Source: Solea solea
Lineage: Eukaryota; Chordata; Actinopteri; Pleuronectiformes; Soleidae
Assembly (NCBI RefSeq): GCF_958295425.1
Contig: NC_081144.1
Span: forward strand, 160,001 to 224,000
Direction of reading: 5' to 3'
Length of the DNA: 64,000 nt
A model generated the notes under the pieces. The model saw nothing but the letters and a program-made list of their open reading frames with translations. It was not told the origin of the DNA and ran no database searches. Of the stretch, positions 1 through 11,400 are shown piece by piece (within the stretch, counting starts at the first letter, position 1; the number at the start of each line of letters is the position of its first letter). A program made the translations under genes and the position numbers.

Positions 1-423
1 CACAAAGTGACCACACGAGGCAGCAGCAGCTGCTGAGTTTCTGAGAATTTGCACAGTTGACTTTTCAGTCGGGAAATACGACTGGAAACTGTGCTTTGAT
101 TTCATCAAGTTACAACAGTGCAGACGTCAACAATACAGTTAATATAAGAGGATCTTAACTGATACTAAAGAGCACAAGTGACAAGTGGAAACTGATAAAA
201 GTCTTCATTTGCATATTTAACTAATAAAGTTCAAAAACGACCACCTTTTTCAGGTGTAAGTGACTGATCCAGATGTAAAATACTGACATTACACATGTTG
301 TATCTACTGCCCCCCTGTGGTCAAACACCAGCTACTGCATTACTTACATGTCTTATTTACTGAATGTACGACGATAATCAACAAATCAGCAGAATGTGTT
401 TATGTACATATAACACCACAGTG

Positions 424-458
<35 letters not shown>

Positions 459-530
459 CCACGCTGCAGATCATCTCTCTCCATCAGTGTCCACTTTGTT
501 GTTTTTCATTCATCATTCACTTTAACTATA

Positions 531-565
<35 letters not shown>

Positions 566-669
566 CGCTGCGTAGTCTGCTCTCATACGTCACACTTTAT
601 ATTTATATAGAAACTCACGCACACACACGCAGATATATTTTTCTAGTAAGGCTTTTCTCTGCTCACACT
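1..669. other. No gene seen; microsatellites
   Basis: No exon-like segment could be supported here. The stretch contains a (GT)n run at about 419-457 and a (CAA)n run at about 532-563. The 97-residue frame that spans both is made of these repeats and is not a gene. Confidence 0.6.
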
Positions 670-673
670 TTAA

Positions 674-1402
674 AGGTCCAGTGTGTAAGATGTTATTAGT
701 GACACCTCGTGGTGAGACTGCAGATTACAACTTTTCCACTCACCCCGCCCCCTTTTCTTGTGTAATTACGGTGGCCTTTGCATACCTGAAAGGATGGTGT
801 TTTCTGTCCGTTAGATACTGTATGTTCTTCTTTGTTGTTTAAGCATCAGGTGTAACCCATTCTTTTACTAATATATATGTAACAGTTAGGGACACCTAGT
901 GGTGAAACTGCAGGTTGCAACAAACAGAGGACTCACAACAGAGGACTCACTCACTTCCCAAGCATGTCAGGAAACTACGGTGGCCTTCACATACCAGAAA
1001 TGAAGGCTTTTCTTCTTTGTTTACATAGTAAGCGCACACATTGTGCTATAGTTTGTCCTTGTGGGCCACCGTAGAAACACAGAGACCTTTGCTCAAATTA
1101 CTTATAAACGGCTGCAAAACTAAATGGTTTAGATCCAGTGTGTAAGAGTTGGTGACCCCTACTGTTGATATTGCAGATTGCAACTTATCCACTCACCTAC
1201 TTTGTGGTTTAAGCATCAGGTGGATCCTGTTTTTTCGTCTAGTACAATAAATGAACCTTTTCTTCTTTGTTTACATCGTCCTTGTGGGCCACCGTAGAAA
1301 CACGAAGCTGTGAAGCTACGAACTGTGATTATAAACTTGTTTGAGCACATTTTTGTTTATTAAAAAAATCATTGGTGCTGACAGAAGTTACACACTGGAC
1401 CT
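674..1402. mobile_element. TTAA-flanked MITE-like element
   Basis: The ends are perfect 15-bp inverted repeats (AGGTCCAGTGTGTAA at the left, its complement at the right). Each end abuts the tetranucleotide TTAA (670-673 and 1403-1406). TTAA duplication is the hallmark of piggyBac-type transposition, so a non-autonomous piggyBac-like element is the likeliest reading. The interior has no transposase frame. It holds two or three degenerate sub-repeats, each containing a 'gtgacacctagtggtga'-like block and a 'tcctttgtgggccaccgtag'-like block. A single matching end recurs near 30484-30503, which supports a dispersed family. A PIF/Harbinger origin (TTA target) is a weaker alternative. Confidence 0.6.
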
Positions 1403-1493
1403 TTAAACAAAGTTCCCGTGCCCCCACATTAATGTGTGTGTGAGTGTGTGAAGGAGGCACAAAATGACACAAAAAAAAGGCAGTGGCTCGTCC

Positions 1494-1541
1494 CTATATA
1501 CACTACATATATACATGTATATGTATGTATATATATATACA
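1494..1541. repeat. TA/TATG microsatellite
   Basis: Alternating TA, TATG and TACA units form an imperfect palindromic AT-rich run with no coding potential. Confidence 0.8.
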
Positions 1542-1700
1542 TGCTAGCTATTTAAACTGATTAGCATAGTACATTAGCTTAGTGACCTATTTAAAACAAA
1601 CATTATTTATATTTGTTGTAAATTGTGCCCCTTCGAATGGCCTTAAAACTCCATGTTTGCGTTGACGTGCGTTGACATTTGTTGTGTTTTTATTCCTTAG

Positions 1701-1818
1701 GATTATCTCGGACTGCGACTATAGAAGGACAAAAACCATGCAGACTAAGATTAAGACGGAGAATATTTTCACAAAGTTTGGTCTCTGGTGCGTCTTTGTT
1801 GGGTTTTTGAGAGTCTAG
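1701..1818 (+). CDS. Candidate terminal exon, unrecognised gene
   Basis: This segment follows a pyrimidine-rich acceptor (tttttattccttag, ending at 1700). In phase 1 it gives 38 codons without a stop and then TAG at 1816-1818. The last 26 residues begin MQTKIKTENIF and end VGFLRV. A phase-0 reading would instead give DYLGLRL and a stop at 1722-1724. About 80 bp downstream are two overlapping AATAAA hexamers (1895-1905) followed by GT-rich sequence, the normal layout of a polyadenylation site. Together these suggest the last exon of a plus-strand gene whose earlier exons lie to the left of the window. I do not recognise either C-terminus, and the frame is uncertain. The segment could also be a chance combination of signals. 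Confidence 0.35.
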
Positions 1819-1894
1819 TCAAAGATGGTCACCATGGTAACCATGTCCGGTGGTCTGTGTGTATGTTTTAGAACTGCACTGTAAAAAACATTAA

Positions 1895-1905
1895 AATAAA
1901 ATAAA
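1895..1905 (+). terminator. Polyadenylation signal, AATAAA doublet
   Basis: Two overlapping AATAAA hexamers are followed within 10-30 bp by GT-rich sequence (tgttggaagttggtctggtc). It is positioned as a 3' end signal for the candidate terminal exon at 1701-1818. Confidence 0.45.
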
Positions 1906-2120
1906 AGCTCATGTTGGAAGTTGGTCTGGTCTCTTTTTTTAAAGGAGCAGTACGTTCACTTCTGCTCCAGTTTTTTACCTGAGAATCTCACAACGTGGAT
2001 GTTTTACAAGTAACCTCATGGTGGCGCTGCAGGCAATCAACTAAAGGCACAATTCAAGGTTTTTGCACATAATTGGCCAGTTTAAGACACGGAAAACATA
2101 ACACAAAGTGTTTTTATCCA

Positions 2121-2610
2121 CTTAACTAAAGGCTCACCTAATATAATCCACAATATTTTAAAGAATATATATGTATATGTATATATATATACATATACAT
2201 ATATATGCTATTTTATCATTTTTTTGACTGAAAACTGGAGTTTGTAAAGTGTTGATTCCCCTGCACCAAAGTTCATTAAGTAAATAGCAATTTTACACGA
2301 TAGCACACACGAGTATTTCATCCACTGCTGCCTCCGTTAATACGTTCACATGTGTCACTTTATCACTTCTTTGTTTAGATTTACTTGAGTGACACAAGTG
2401 AACAAAGGAAGCAGCTCCTGTGTCCACATCAGCTTAAAAATGCTGATTTTCTCTATGGGGTTAGGTGTACATGTAATGTAATGTAATGTAATGTAATGTA
2501 ATGTAATGTGCAGCAGAGGGAGCAGTTGACAAACTTCAGTTTTAGGTTGGAGATAAAGCAGAAAACCTATTTTTTATTATTTATTTTATTAGGTGAGCCG
2601 TTTGTTAAGT
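2121..2610. mobile_element. MITE-like repeat with 23-bp terminal inverted repeats
   Basis: The left end cttaactaaaggctcacct is mirrored at the right by the complement of cttaacaaacggctcacct, continuing into AATA on both sides. Between them are a TATG/TATA palindrome (2163-2208), a (TAATG)n pentanucleotide run (about 2470-2509) and a block also found near 23.8, 27.7, 30.7 and 37.2 kb (CTGCTGCCTCcgttaa, then cagctcctgtgtcc, then ttttctctatgggg). There is no transposase frame. It belongs to a dispersed non-autonomous DNA-transposon-like family. Confidence 0.55.
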
Positions 2611-3180
2611 CTTAAAATATCCCTTTCTTCAATGTAAAATCATTTCGATTATAAACTGAGAGTAACTAAAACCCCCGGAAAAAATGATAAAGTAAACTTT
2701 CTTCTTCCTTGTAGATCATGTAAAGGAGGAAAAACTGTTTTTTTAATGTCATAAAATAAAAATGAATGTGTTAGTTATAAAGCTAATTAGTGTCTTTAAC
2801 TTGCTGTTGTCCTCCTTTTCTCTCTTTTTACCCTGTTTTTCCTCTTTTTTGACTTTTCTTTCCTCCTTATTGTGATTTTCAACCTATAGTCTTTCAGCTC
2901 GTTAGCGTAACTCAGCACAGGAGTCGACAGAGGCTTGTTGCCATCTCTGATTGACTTGTTTCAAACATGTAGGTCATTCAAACAGTAAAATAAAGGGATT
3001 TTTAAATCACATATTCTACAGTTTTAGAACGAGCGACGATTACAAGAGGATTGAATGACCTTCAGTGAACCTCGTGTTAGTGATGAACACATGGCGACGA
3101 CGGGTCACGAGCGTCTTTGTTTGGACCCAGTTTTTCACTTCAGGCTCTGCAGGAACAAGTAAAAGCTTCATTTACACTGA
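2611..3180. other. No gene or clear repeat seen
   Basis: This is AT-rich, non-coding-looking sequence with stops in all frames. No splice-flanked open segment was supportable. Confidence 0.5.
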
Positions 3181-3597
3181 TGTGTGTGTGTGTGTGTTTC
3201 ACTGTCAATCAAACTACTGAAGATAGGAGAGGTGTGTGTGTGTGTGTGTACACCACTGTATGTGTTCTATAAGTGGTATATGTGTGTGTATTTATAAGTA
3301 TGTTTTACCTGTGAGTGAAAGTGTGTTTTTATATGATGGTTTTTTTTATATGTGAGATATATATATCTATATATATATATATATCTCAGATAAAAAATGA
3401 CATACAAAAACACACATCTACCACATATAAATACATACATCTACCTATTAAAAACAGACATATACTGAACCATATATAAATCTACTTATATACTACTTTT
3501 AAAAACACATCAGCCGTACATATACAAAACATACAAACAAATATCACACATAAAAACACAGATATATATAACCACATATATTTAATATATATACATA

Positions 3598-3651
<54 letters not shown>

Positions 3652-3659
3652 TATGTATG

Positions 3660-3708
<49 letters not shown>

Positions 3709-4182
3709 AATGTGTTTTTTATGTGGGCTATGTGTATTTTTATGAGGTACATGGCAGGTTGTTATGAATAGCTGTGTGAGTTTTTATGTGACAGTCTATA
3801 AGTATATTTATATATGGTTCCGTATATGTCTGTTAAGAGGTGTATGTGTATTGATGTGTGTTTTTAATGGATTTTAATGGCTGTTAATATGTATATATGT
3901 AAGATATATGCATGTGTATATGTATGTATATATGTATGTATGTGTGTATATATATATATATATACATACATACATGTATATATGTATACATACATATATG
4001 TGTGTATATATATGTTTATATATGTATGTATGTGTATGTATATATGTATATATATATATTTATTTATATGCATACACACGTATATATGTATATATACATA
4101 CATATATATGTATGTACATATGTTTGTGTATGTATATGTATATATATAAATATACATATATGTGTATATAATACATATATCC

Positions 4183-4214
<32 letters not shown>

Positions 4215-4400
4215 ATATATACATGTATGTATAAAATGTGGCGTTATCTTTTTTCATGTGTGTGTATTTTAAAGGTGGTGTGTGTGTATTTTAATGAGGT
4301 ACATGGGAGGTTTTTTATTGTTAACTGTTTTTATGTGTGACGTGTTTTTTTAAAAGTAGTATATAAGTAGATTTATATATAATACAGTATATGTGTGTGT
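3181..4400. repeat. Compound AT/AC/ATAC microsatellite field
   Basis: Successive runs of (GT)n (3181-3199, 3228-3249), (AT)n (3355-3386, 3595-3705) and mixed TATG/TACA/TATA (3890-4235) make up most of the stretch. Apparent open frames of 65 to 142 residues on both strands consist only of Tyr, Ile, Cys, Met and Val repeats and are artefacts. Confidence 0.9.
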
Positions 4401-4426
4401 GTTTTATGTGTAGAAGTGTGTATTTA

Positions 4427-5864
4427 CAGTTGAAACCAGAAGTTGACATACACTACATAAAAAGACACAGATGCTTTTTTTCTCACTGTCTGACATGAAA
4501 TCAAACGATCACTTTTCCTGTTTTAGGTCCGTTAGGATTACCACAATTATTTCTATTTGCTAAATGCCATGCTGAAAGCCCAAATGAAGATGTCATGTCT
4601 TCGGAAGCTTCTGATAGGTTTATTGACAACATTTGAGTTCATTAGAGACACACCTGTGGATGTATTTTAAGGCACACCTGAAACACACTGCCTCTTTGTG
4701 TAACATCATGGGAAAGTCAAAAGAAATCAGCCAATATATCAGGAAGAGAATTGTGGACTTGCACAAGTCTGGTTCATCCTTGGGTGTAATTTCCAGATTG
4801 ATTCAGAAGCAGTATGCTTCGGGTCATTGTCCATTTGGAAGACCCATCTGCGCCCAAGCTTCAACTTCCTGGTTGATGTCTTGAGATGTTGCTTCAGCAT
4901 TTCCACATAATGTTCTTTCCTCATGATGCCATCTATTTTGTGTAGTGCACCAATCCCTCCTGCAGCAAAACAACCCCACAACATGATGCTGCCCCCCCGT
5001 ATTTCACAGTTGGGATGGTGTTCTCAGGCTTGCAAGCTTCCCCCTTTTTCCTCCAAATGTAACAATGGTGATTATGTTTGAGCAGTTTGATTTTAGTTTT
5101 GTCAGACCACAGGACATGTCTCCAAAAATGAAGGTCTTTGTCCCTGTGTGCAATTGCAAACTGTAATCTGGCTTTTTTGTTTCTTTTGGAGTAATGGCTT
5201 CTTCCTGGCAGAGTGGCCTTTCAGCCCATGTGGGTACAGTAGTCGTTTCACTGTGGATAATGACACACTCTTACCAGCTTCAGCCAGCATCTTCACAATG
5301 TCTTTTCCTTTTGTTCTTGGGTTGATATGCACATTTCAGACCAAAGCACGTTCATCTCTGGGACACAGAACCTGTCTCCTTCCTGAGCGGTATGATGGCT
5401 GGACATTCCCATGGTGTTTATACTTGTGTATAATTGTTTGAACAGATGAACGTGGCACCTTCAGGCATCTGGAAATTGCACCCAAGGATGAACCAGACTT
5501 GTGCAAGTCCACAATTCTCTTTGTGATATCTTGGCTGATTTCTTTTGACTTTCCCATGATGTTACACAAAGAAGCAGTGTGTTTCAGGTGTGCCTTAAAC
5601 ACATACACCCACAGGTGTGTCTCTAATGAACTCAGATGTTGTCAATAAATCTATCAGAAGCTTCCGAAGACATGACATCTTTATTTGGGCTTTCCCAAAT
5701 TGTTTAAAGGCATAATAATCTTAGTGTATGTAAACTTCTGACTTTGAAGAAAGTCATAAAAAATCCTTCTCTCATTATTCTGGCATTTAGCAAATAGAAA
5801 TAATTTTGGTATCCTAACAGACCTAAAACAGGAAAAGTGATTGTTTGATTTCATGTCAGACAGT
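4427..5864 (-). mobile_element. Degenerate Tc1/mariner element (Sleeping-Beauty type)
   Basis: The left end reads TA then CAGTTGAAACCAGAAGTT, closely resembling the outer direct repeat of salmonid Tc1 elements such as Sleeping Beauty. A second copy of this direct repeat, in opposite orientation, lies inside the right arm at about 5722-5748 (gtatgtaaacttctgac), as in the IR/DR architecture. The two arms are long inverted repeats sharing the flank ctgtctgacatgaaatcaaac. The inverted match continues inward past the terminal repeat into the first codons of the transposase (4708-4795 against 5557-5470), so the left third of the element is an inverted copy of the right. The right end lacks the outer direct repeat, so the element should be immobile. 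It ends about 30 bp from the cox4i2 polyadenylation signal. Confidence 0.85.
4800..5557 (-). pseudogene. Tc1 transposase pseudogene (truncated, frameshifted)
   Basis: Starting from ATG at 5557-5555, the minus strand encodes the Tc1 N-terminal paired-like helix-turn-helix (MGKSKEISQDITKRIVDLHK onward). It continues after a break just past the DERALV block into the second DNA-binding half (NPRTKGKDIVKMLAEAGKSV). Then, in shifted frames, come the catalytic-core blocks LWSDKTK, IWRKKGEACKPEN and IMLWGCFAAGG, and finally FQMDNDPKHTA. The normal motif around the first catalytic Asp is SDE; here the Glu is Lys. After NDPKHTA, where an intact protein of about 340 residues would continue to the third catalytic acid, the sequence switches to the inverted copy of the N-terminus. 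Internal frameshifts plus loss of the C-terminal third make this a dead gene. Confidence 0.85.
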
Positions 5865-5894
5865 TAAATCATGGGACAGAGACAAAGGCAAAAG

Positions 5895-5900
5895 TTTATT
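5895..5900 (-). terminator. cox4i2: cox4i2 polyadenylation signal AATAAA
   Basis: On the minus strand AATAAA lies 120 bp downstream of the cox4i2 stop codon. No other AATAAA was noticed between the stop and this point. This would give a 3' UTR of about 140 nt ending near 5875-5880, next to the Tc1 remnant. Confidence 0.6.
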
Positions 5901-6019
5901 TTGATAAGGCCACAGGTGGACAGACACAGAGAGGACAGTGGACGGACAAGTCACTGCGTCTTTTTTAGTGGTTTTAACATCAGCATACAGAGCATCCTCC
6001 TCCTCCTCCTCCTCCCTCT

Positions 6020-6153
6020 CTACTTCCACTGACCCTTCTCATAATCCCACTTGGATGAGATTCCCTCGATGGGATTCATCCTCATGTCCAGCATCCTCTG
6101 CAGCTGCTTGGCCTGCCACTCGTCGTCAAAGGTCCTGGGAGGCTTCGGGAAAA
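6020..6153 (-). CDS. cox4i2: cox4i2 coding exon 4 and stop
   Basis: Acceptor cgtccag, then 134 nt to TAG at 6022-6020. It encodes VFPKPPRTFDDEWQAKQ, MLDMRMNPIEGISSK and WDYEKGQWK. This is the intermembrane-space-side tail of subunit 4. The stop is followed directly by a (CCT/AGG)n stretch in the 3' UTR. Confidence 0.9.
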
Positions 6154-8396
6154 CTGGACGAGGAAGGACGGACATTTCAGAAGTTATTTTTTGTTTATTT
6201 TTTTAACTTCATTTAACCGGGATTAATTAAAACTGACAGAGATTAAAAAAGGAGGGGGTTAGAACTAACGAGGTCCACGGCGGCTGAATTCCTTTTATAA
6301 ACTCTGTCTTTGTCACTTTTAATCCTGAAAACACACACGTCTGAGTTAAAGGTGATGAGATGTTTTACCGTGGACCTTCTGCCACCAGACGATCAGACCA
6401 GTGAGGCCGAGGAAGATGAACATGGCGCCGACGACCGTCTTCCACTCTGCGGACGGCTGATTCATCTCTGAGAAAGTCTGACTGAACGACAGACGATACA
6501 CTGCACAGAGAGAGAGAGAAGTTAAAGACACAGTATGTAACACGCACGTGTACTTCAATAAGATTAAACTATAAAAGGTGAATAAACGTTAAAAATCTGC
6601 TTCAGTTTAACTTGAACATAGAACAATATAAAAGCTGAATCGCTGAATGTAGTTATCACCAAACTTCCAGTTCTATTAAATGAGTGTTTGTTGTGTGTAT
6701 GCAGAGATTTTTCCGGGGTCTCTGGGGGCCCTTTGGCTAAGAGGTACTTTAGGGGCCCCTCTTAACTCAGGGGGGCCCTAGGCTCCTGCTTGTGACGGTT
6801 AAGTTTTAAAGATACAGTATGTAACATTTCTGCTTCTCTAGATCTAAAAACAATTAAAATTGGTTGTTAAATGAAGTCAAACTATATAAAACTGTATTTA
6901 AACTTGTACTTGTACATACTGTATATCTTTGTGAGGACCAAACAACTTATAAACCACAGGAAGTGAGGACATTTTGTTTGGTCCTCACATTCTGTCAAAC
7001 ATTAAAAGACTTAGGTTTAAGGTTAATATAAAGTTTAAGTTAAGGTTTAGGCATTTAGTTGTGACAGTTAAGGTTAAATTAACGGGGCCAAGGATTTAAT
7101 TATGTCCACAAGTGTCCTCACTGTGTGTGTGTGTGTGTGTGTGTGTCCTACAGGCAAGCTTCTCCTCTTTGGACAGTTGGTCCCACGGTCCTTTCTCCTT
7201 CTGCTTCAGCCTCTCGTCCTCAGAGGACAGCGTGACTTTGTAGCGTCTGTCCGGCAGAGGGACGTTCGTGCTGTCCCAGTACATCGGCTGAGACAAGTCC
7301 TCATTCGCTGCCACCTCTGTGGGACAAAGGTAAGACAAAGGGTTTACCTTTACCTGCAGGTGTCAGTGATGCTGCAGTGCCACCTGCTGGTCAGTCAGAG
7401 AACATGTTCATCATGTTTCAACATGAAAGCAAACTAAATAAATATGCAAAAATCAATGACTAACATAGTAAACAAAGTAGAATTTCAGTTTTTCTCATTC
7501 TGATTCCACACTTTTTTTGAAATATTCACTTATAGAAAAACCTGCTCAGCTGCTTTGTCAGTGTTTATCATCACATGACAGCAACTCTGTTTATTTATGA
7601 ATATAAACTCTGACGAAGATGAAGTGTGACAATGATTTTCAGTTTCTCTCTGAATGCCAGTGTTTCAGAAACTGTTCAGTACAATCATCGCTAGTGTTTA
7701 CAGGACAAAGGTCAAAGGTGAACGACCAAACTCACTCGTTAAAACCATCTCTGAACCTATGATAAGGTGCCACTTTATTCTGGGACTAATCTGTCTGTAC
7801 CTAATAAACTGACCACTGAGTGTAAAATTTACACTTTTTTACAGATTACTGTCTCTTCATCCTCCTCTTCACTTCACTGGTATAGTGACGTTAGATTAAG
7901 ATGGAGCGAGAGAAAAAGTGACTGTAATTGTTTAATTGAATTATCCCTCAGCTCCACTCTGATCACACACTCTGGTATAAACAGTATTTCTGATTTTCAC
8001 GGCAGAGGAAGCTTGCGCACCACTGGTGGTACACTTGCCGCAGCTTGAGAACCATGGCTCTGCTTTGAGCAGTCACGCTCTTAGAGATTTACTCATTGTA
8101 GACTCAGTATAATCTGAATGTCAATTAAACATCTTTGAATCTGCAGCTTTAATGTTAGATTTAATAATGTTTATTTAAAACGACATCCGTGACTCTTCGG
8201 CAAATATGAAATTATAATGAAATGATTCATTCAGAGCCAGTTAATTATCTCTCTGTGTGTGTGGTTTTAATCCAGAGACAGATTGAACAGAGATTAAACA
8301 GAGATTCTAAACATTGAAACAGATCAGTGAACTTCCTTCATCTTGACATAGTTCCTTCTACAAAAAAATACTGTGTATATCTATTACTACCTGCCT

Positions 8397-8437
<41 letters not shown>

Positions 8438-11400
8438 AAATGTATAATTCCATACACAATAATACTATTTTCTGACTTTTCTGTTTCTCTATTGTCTAAT
8501 TTTGACACACGTGACATTTTCCTCTCTTATCTTTAGTGCTTTAACTTCCTCATTTATATATATAATCAAGTTTTTGTATTATTTCCTTATTTCAGTGGCT
8601 AAAACATGTGTTTTCTGTGTATTTTCTCTGTCAGAAATGCCTCCAAAAGTGGTTGTTTTTCTTTATTCAGTGTGGAAAGCTGAATTAAGGAAAGTATCTC
8701 ATCGAAGCTTAAATCTCGCTGACAAGCTTTTATTCAAAAACCTGAAATCTCGTACTCACTGACAAACTTTTATTTAAAAACCTGAAATCTCGTACTCGCT
8801 GACAAACTTTTATTTAAAACCTGAAATCTCGTACTCGCTGACAAACTTTTATTCAAAAACCTGAAATCTCGCACTCGCTGACAAACTTTTATTTAAAACC
8901 TGAAATCTCGCACTCGCTGACAAACTTTTATTCAAAAACCTGAAATCTCGCACTCGCTGACAAACTTTTATTTAAAACCTGAAATCTCGCACTCGCTGAC
9001 AAACTTTTATTCAAAAACCTGAAATCTCGTACTCGCTGACAAACTTTTATTCAAAAACCTGAAATCTCGCACTCGCTGACAAACTTTTATTTAAAAACCT
9101 GAAATCTCGTACTCGCTGACAAACTTTTATTTAAAACCTGAAATCTCGCACTCGCTGACAAACTTTTATTCAAAAACCTGAAATCTCGTACTCGCTGACA
9201 AACTTTTATTCTAAAACCTGAAATCTCGTACTCGCTGACAAACTTTTATTTAAAACCTGAAATCTCGTACTCGCTGACAAACTTTTATTCAAAAACCTGA
9301 AATCTCGTACTCGCTGACAAACTTTTATTTAAAACCTGAAATCTCGTACTCGCTGACAAACTTTTATTCAAAAACCTGAAATCTCGTACTCGCTGACAAA
9401 CTTTTATTTAAAAACCTGAAATCTCGTACTCGCTGACAAACTTTTATTGAAAAACCTGAAATCTCGTACTCGCTGACAAACTTTTATTTAAAAACCTGAA
9501 ATCTCGTACTCGCTGACAAACTTTTATTTAAAACCTGAAATCTCGCACTCGCTGTTCTGATATGATATGCAGAGTGCATATAATTGTAGTTCCGGACATG
9601 GCCACAAGGTGGACCTACCGATGTAAGTAAATACAAGGTCAACTGCATGAGTAAGCTGGTAGAACCAAGGGACTGAACATGTAACACACGGTTATCATTA
9701 TGCTCGTTCAATAAAGTTGAGCACAAGCTCATTGTGGATTCTACAACGTTTATGATTCAATTCATTAAACAACACATGGTACCAGGAGTAAAACTTCGTG
9801 TCAAGCCACCGAAATAACCGAGGATGGAGACGTTAAGGCCACCGGAGGGACTGAAACTCGTCGGAAATGTGGACAGCAATTGGCGGTCTTTCAAGCAACA
9901 ATTCGAGCTGTACTTGTCTGCCACGGGCATGGACAACAAGCCAGGGCCAAGAAAGATTGCAATTCTGCTCACGGTCGCGGGTCCCCAAGCCATGGAAGTG
10001 TTCAATACGTTCGAGTTTGAGAGGGCTGATGACAAAGAAGACTACGGTAAAGTGATTGAGAAATTTGAAGCATACTGTTCCCCGAAAAAGAACATTGTAT
10101 ACGAGAGGTACGTGTTCCGATCACGAATGCAACAGGCAGGAGAGACATTTGATTGCTTTATGACTGATTTAAAACTGAAGGCACAGTCTTGTGGTTTTGG
10201 AGATCTTAAAGATTCCATGGTCCGCGATCAGATAGTTTACGGAATACTTGACAAAAAGACGAGGGAAAGGATGCTAAGAGACGATAAGCTAACTTTGGCT
10301 GAGGCTGAGAAGATATGCCATGCTAGTGAACTAGCACAACAGCATGCAAAGACGTTTGCAGACCCGAGTGCATCAGTCGTGCACGAGAGCGCTAAAGTTG
10401 CAGTCGTCAGAAATAAGATGAAAAGAAATGATCAACAGAAAACTAACAAAAACGCAAACGCAGCAAACTGCAAGCGATGTGGTGGGAAACATGAACCAAT
10501 GCAATGCCCTGCGTATGGCAAAAGATGTGCAAAATGCAATGGAAAAAATCATTTCGCCAAACAGTGCCTGACTAAAGACAGATCAAAGCCAGTGAGGGTA
10601 GTTGAGGAAACAGACCTGGGTGAGACGTTCTTCATAGACATGGTGTCATGTGAAAATGTAAAGAAAGTGCAAGCCACAGAGGCACATAAAAGGCACACAG
10701 AGTGGCGTCACGAACAGGATGAAAACTGGATTGTTTCACTGCCAATAAATGGAGCTTTGGTAGCACTGAGAATTGACACGGGCGCACAAGCCAATCTGAT
10801 CAGTATGACAGAAATCAGGGCTATGAAAGAAAAGCCGAAAATATTCAAGAAATCAGTGCAGCTGAAAGATTACAACGGAAAAGAAATAGAAAGCAAAGGT
10901 CAGTGCAGACTGAGAGTGACTGTGAAAAACAAACAATACAGTGTGCTGTTCTCGATAGTACCTGAGGGTCGTGAGTCACTGTTAGGAGGACTCACCTCAA
11001 AGAATCTGAATCTGGTGAGAAGAGTCTACCAAATCAGCTGTTCAGACGCTGTGAGGGCACACAACAGCACAGTTGACTCCATAGTGCAACGTTTTCCTGA
11101 TGTATTTAAAGGACTGGGTTGCCTTCCCTACACATACACAATTCAATTGAAAGAGGATGCAGAACCAGTGATCCATGCTCCAAGGAGAATCCCAGCTCCA
11201 CTTAGGGAGCGCCTCAAGAAAGAATTGGACAGAATGTGTGAGATGAATGTGATCACAAAGGTTGAGGAGCCTACGGAGTGGGTTAACTCTATGGTGTGTG
11301 TAGACAAAAAGAACAAAAACAAAGAACTGAGAATTTGCATGGACCCAGGAGATTTAAACAGGAACATAAAACGTGAGCACTACCAGATACCGAAACGTGA

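Noticed and set aside
3482..4340. Multiple Tyr/Ile-rich frames on both strands
   Set aside because: AT/AC microsatellite translation.
6000..6216. 92-codon plus-strand frame over cox4i2 exon 4
   Set aside because: Antisense shadow of the cox4i2 last exon.
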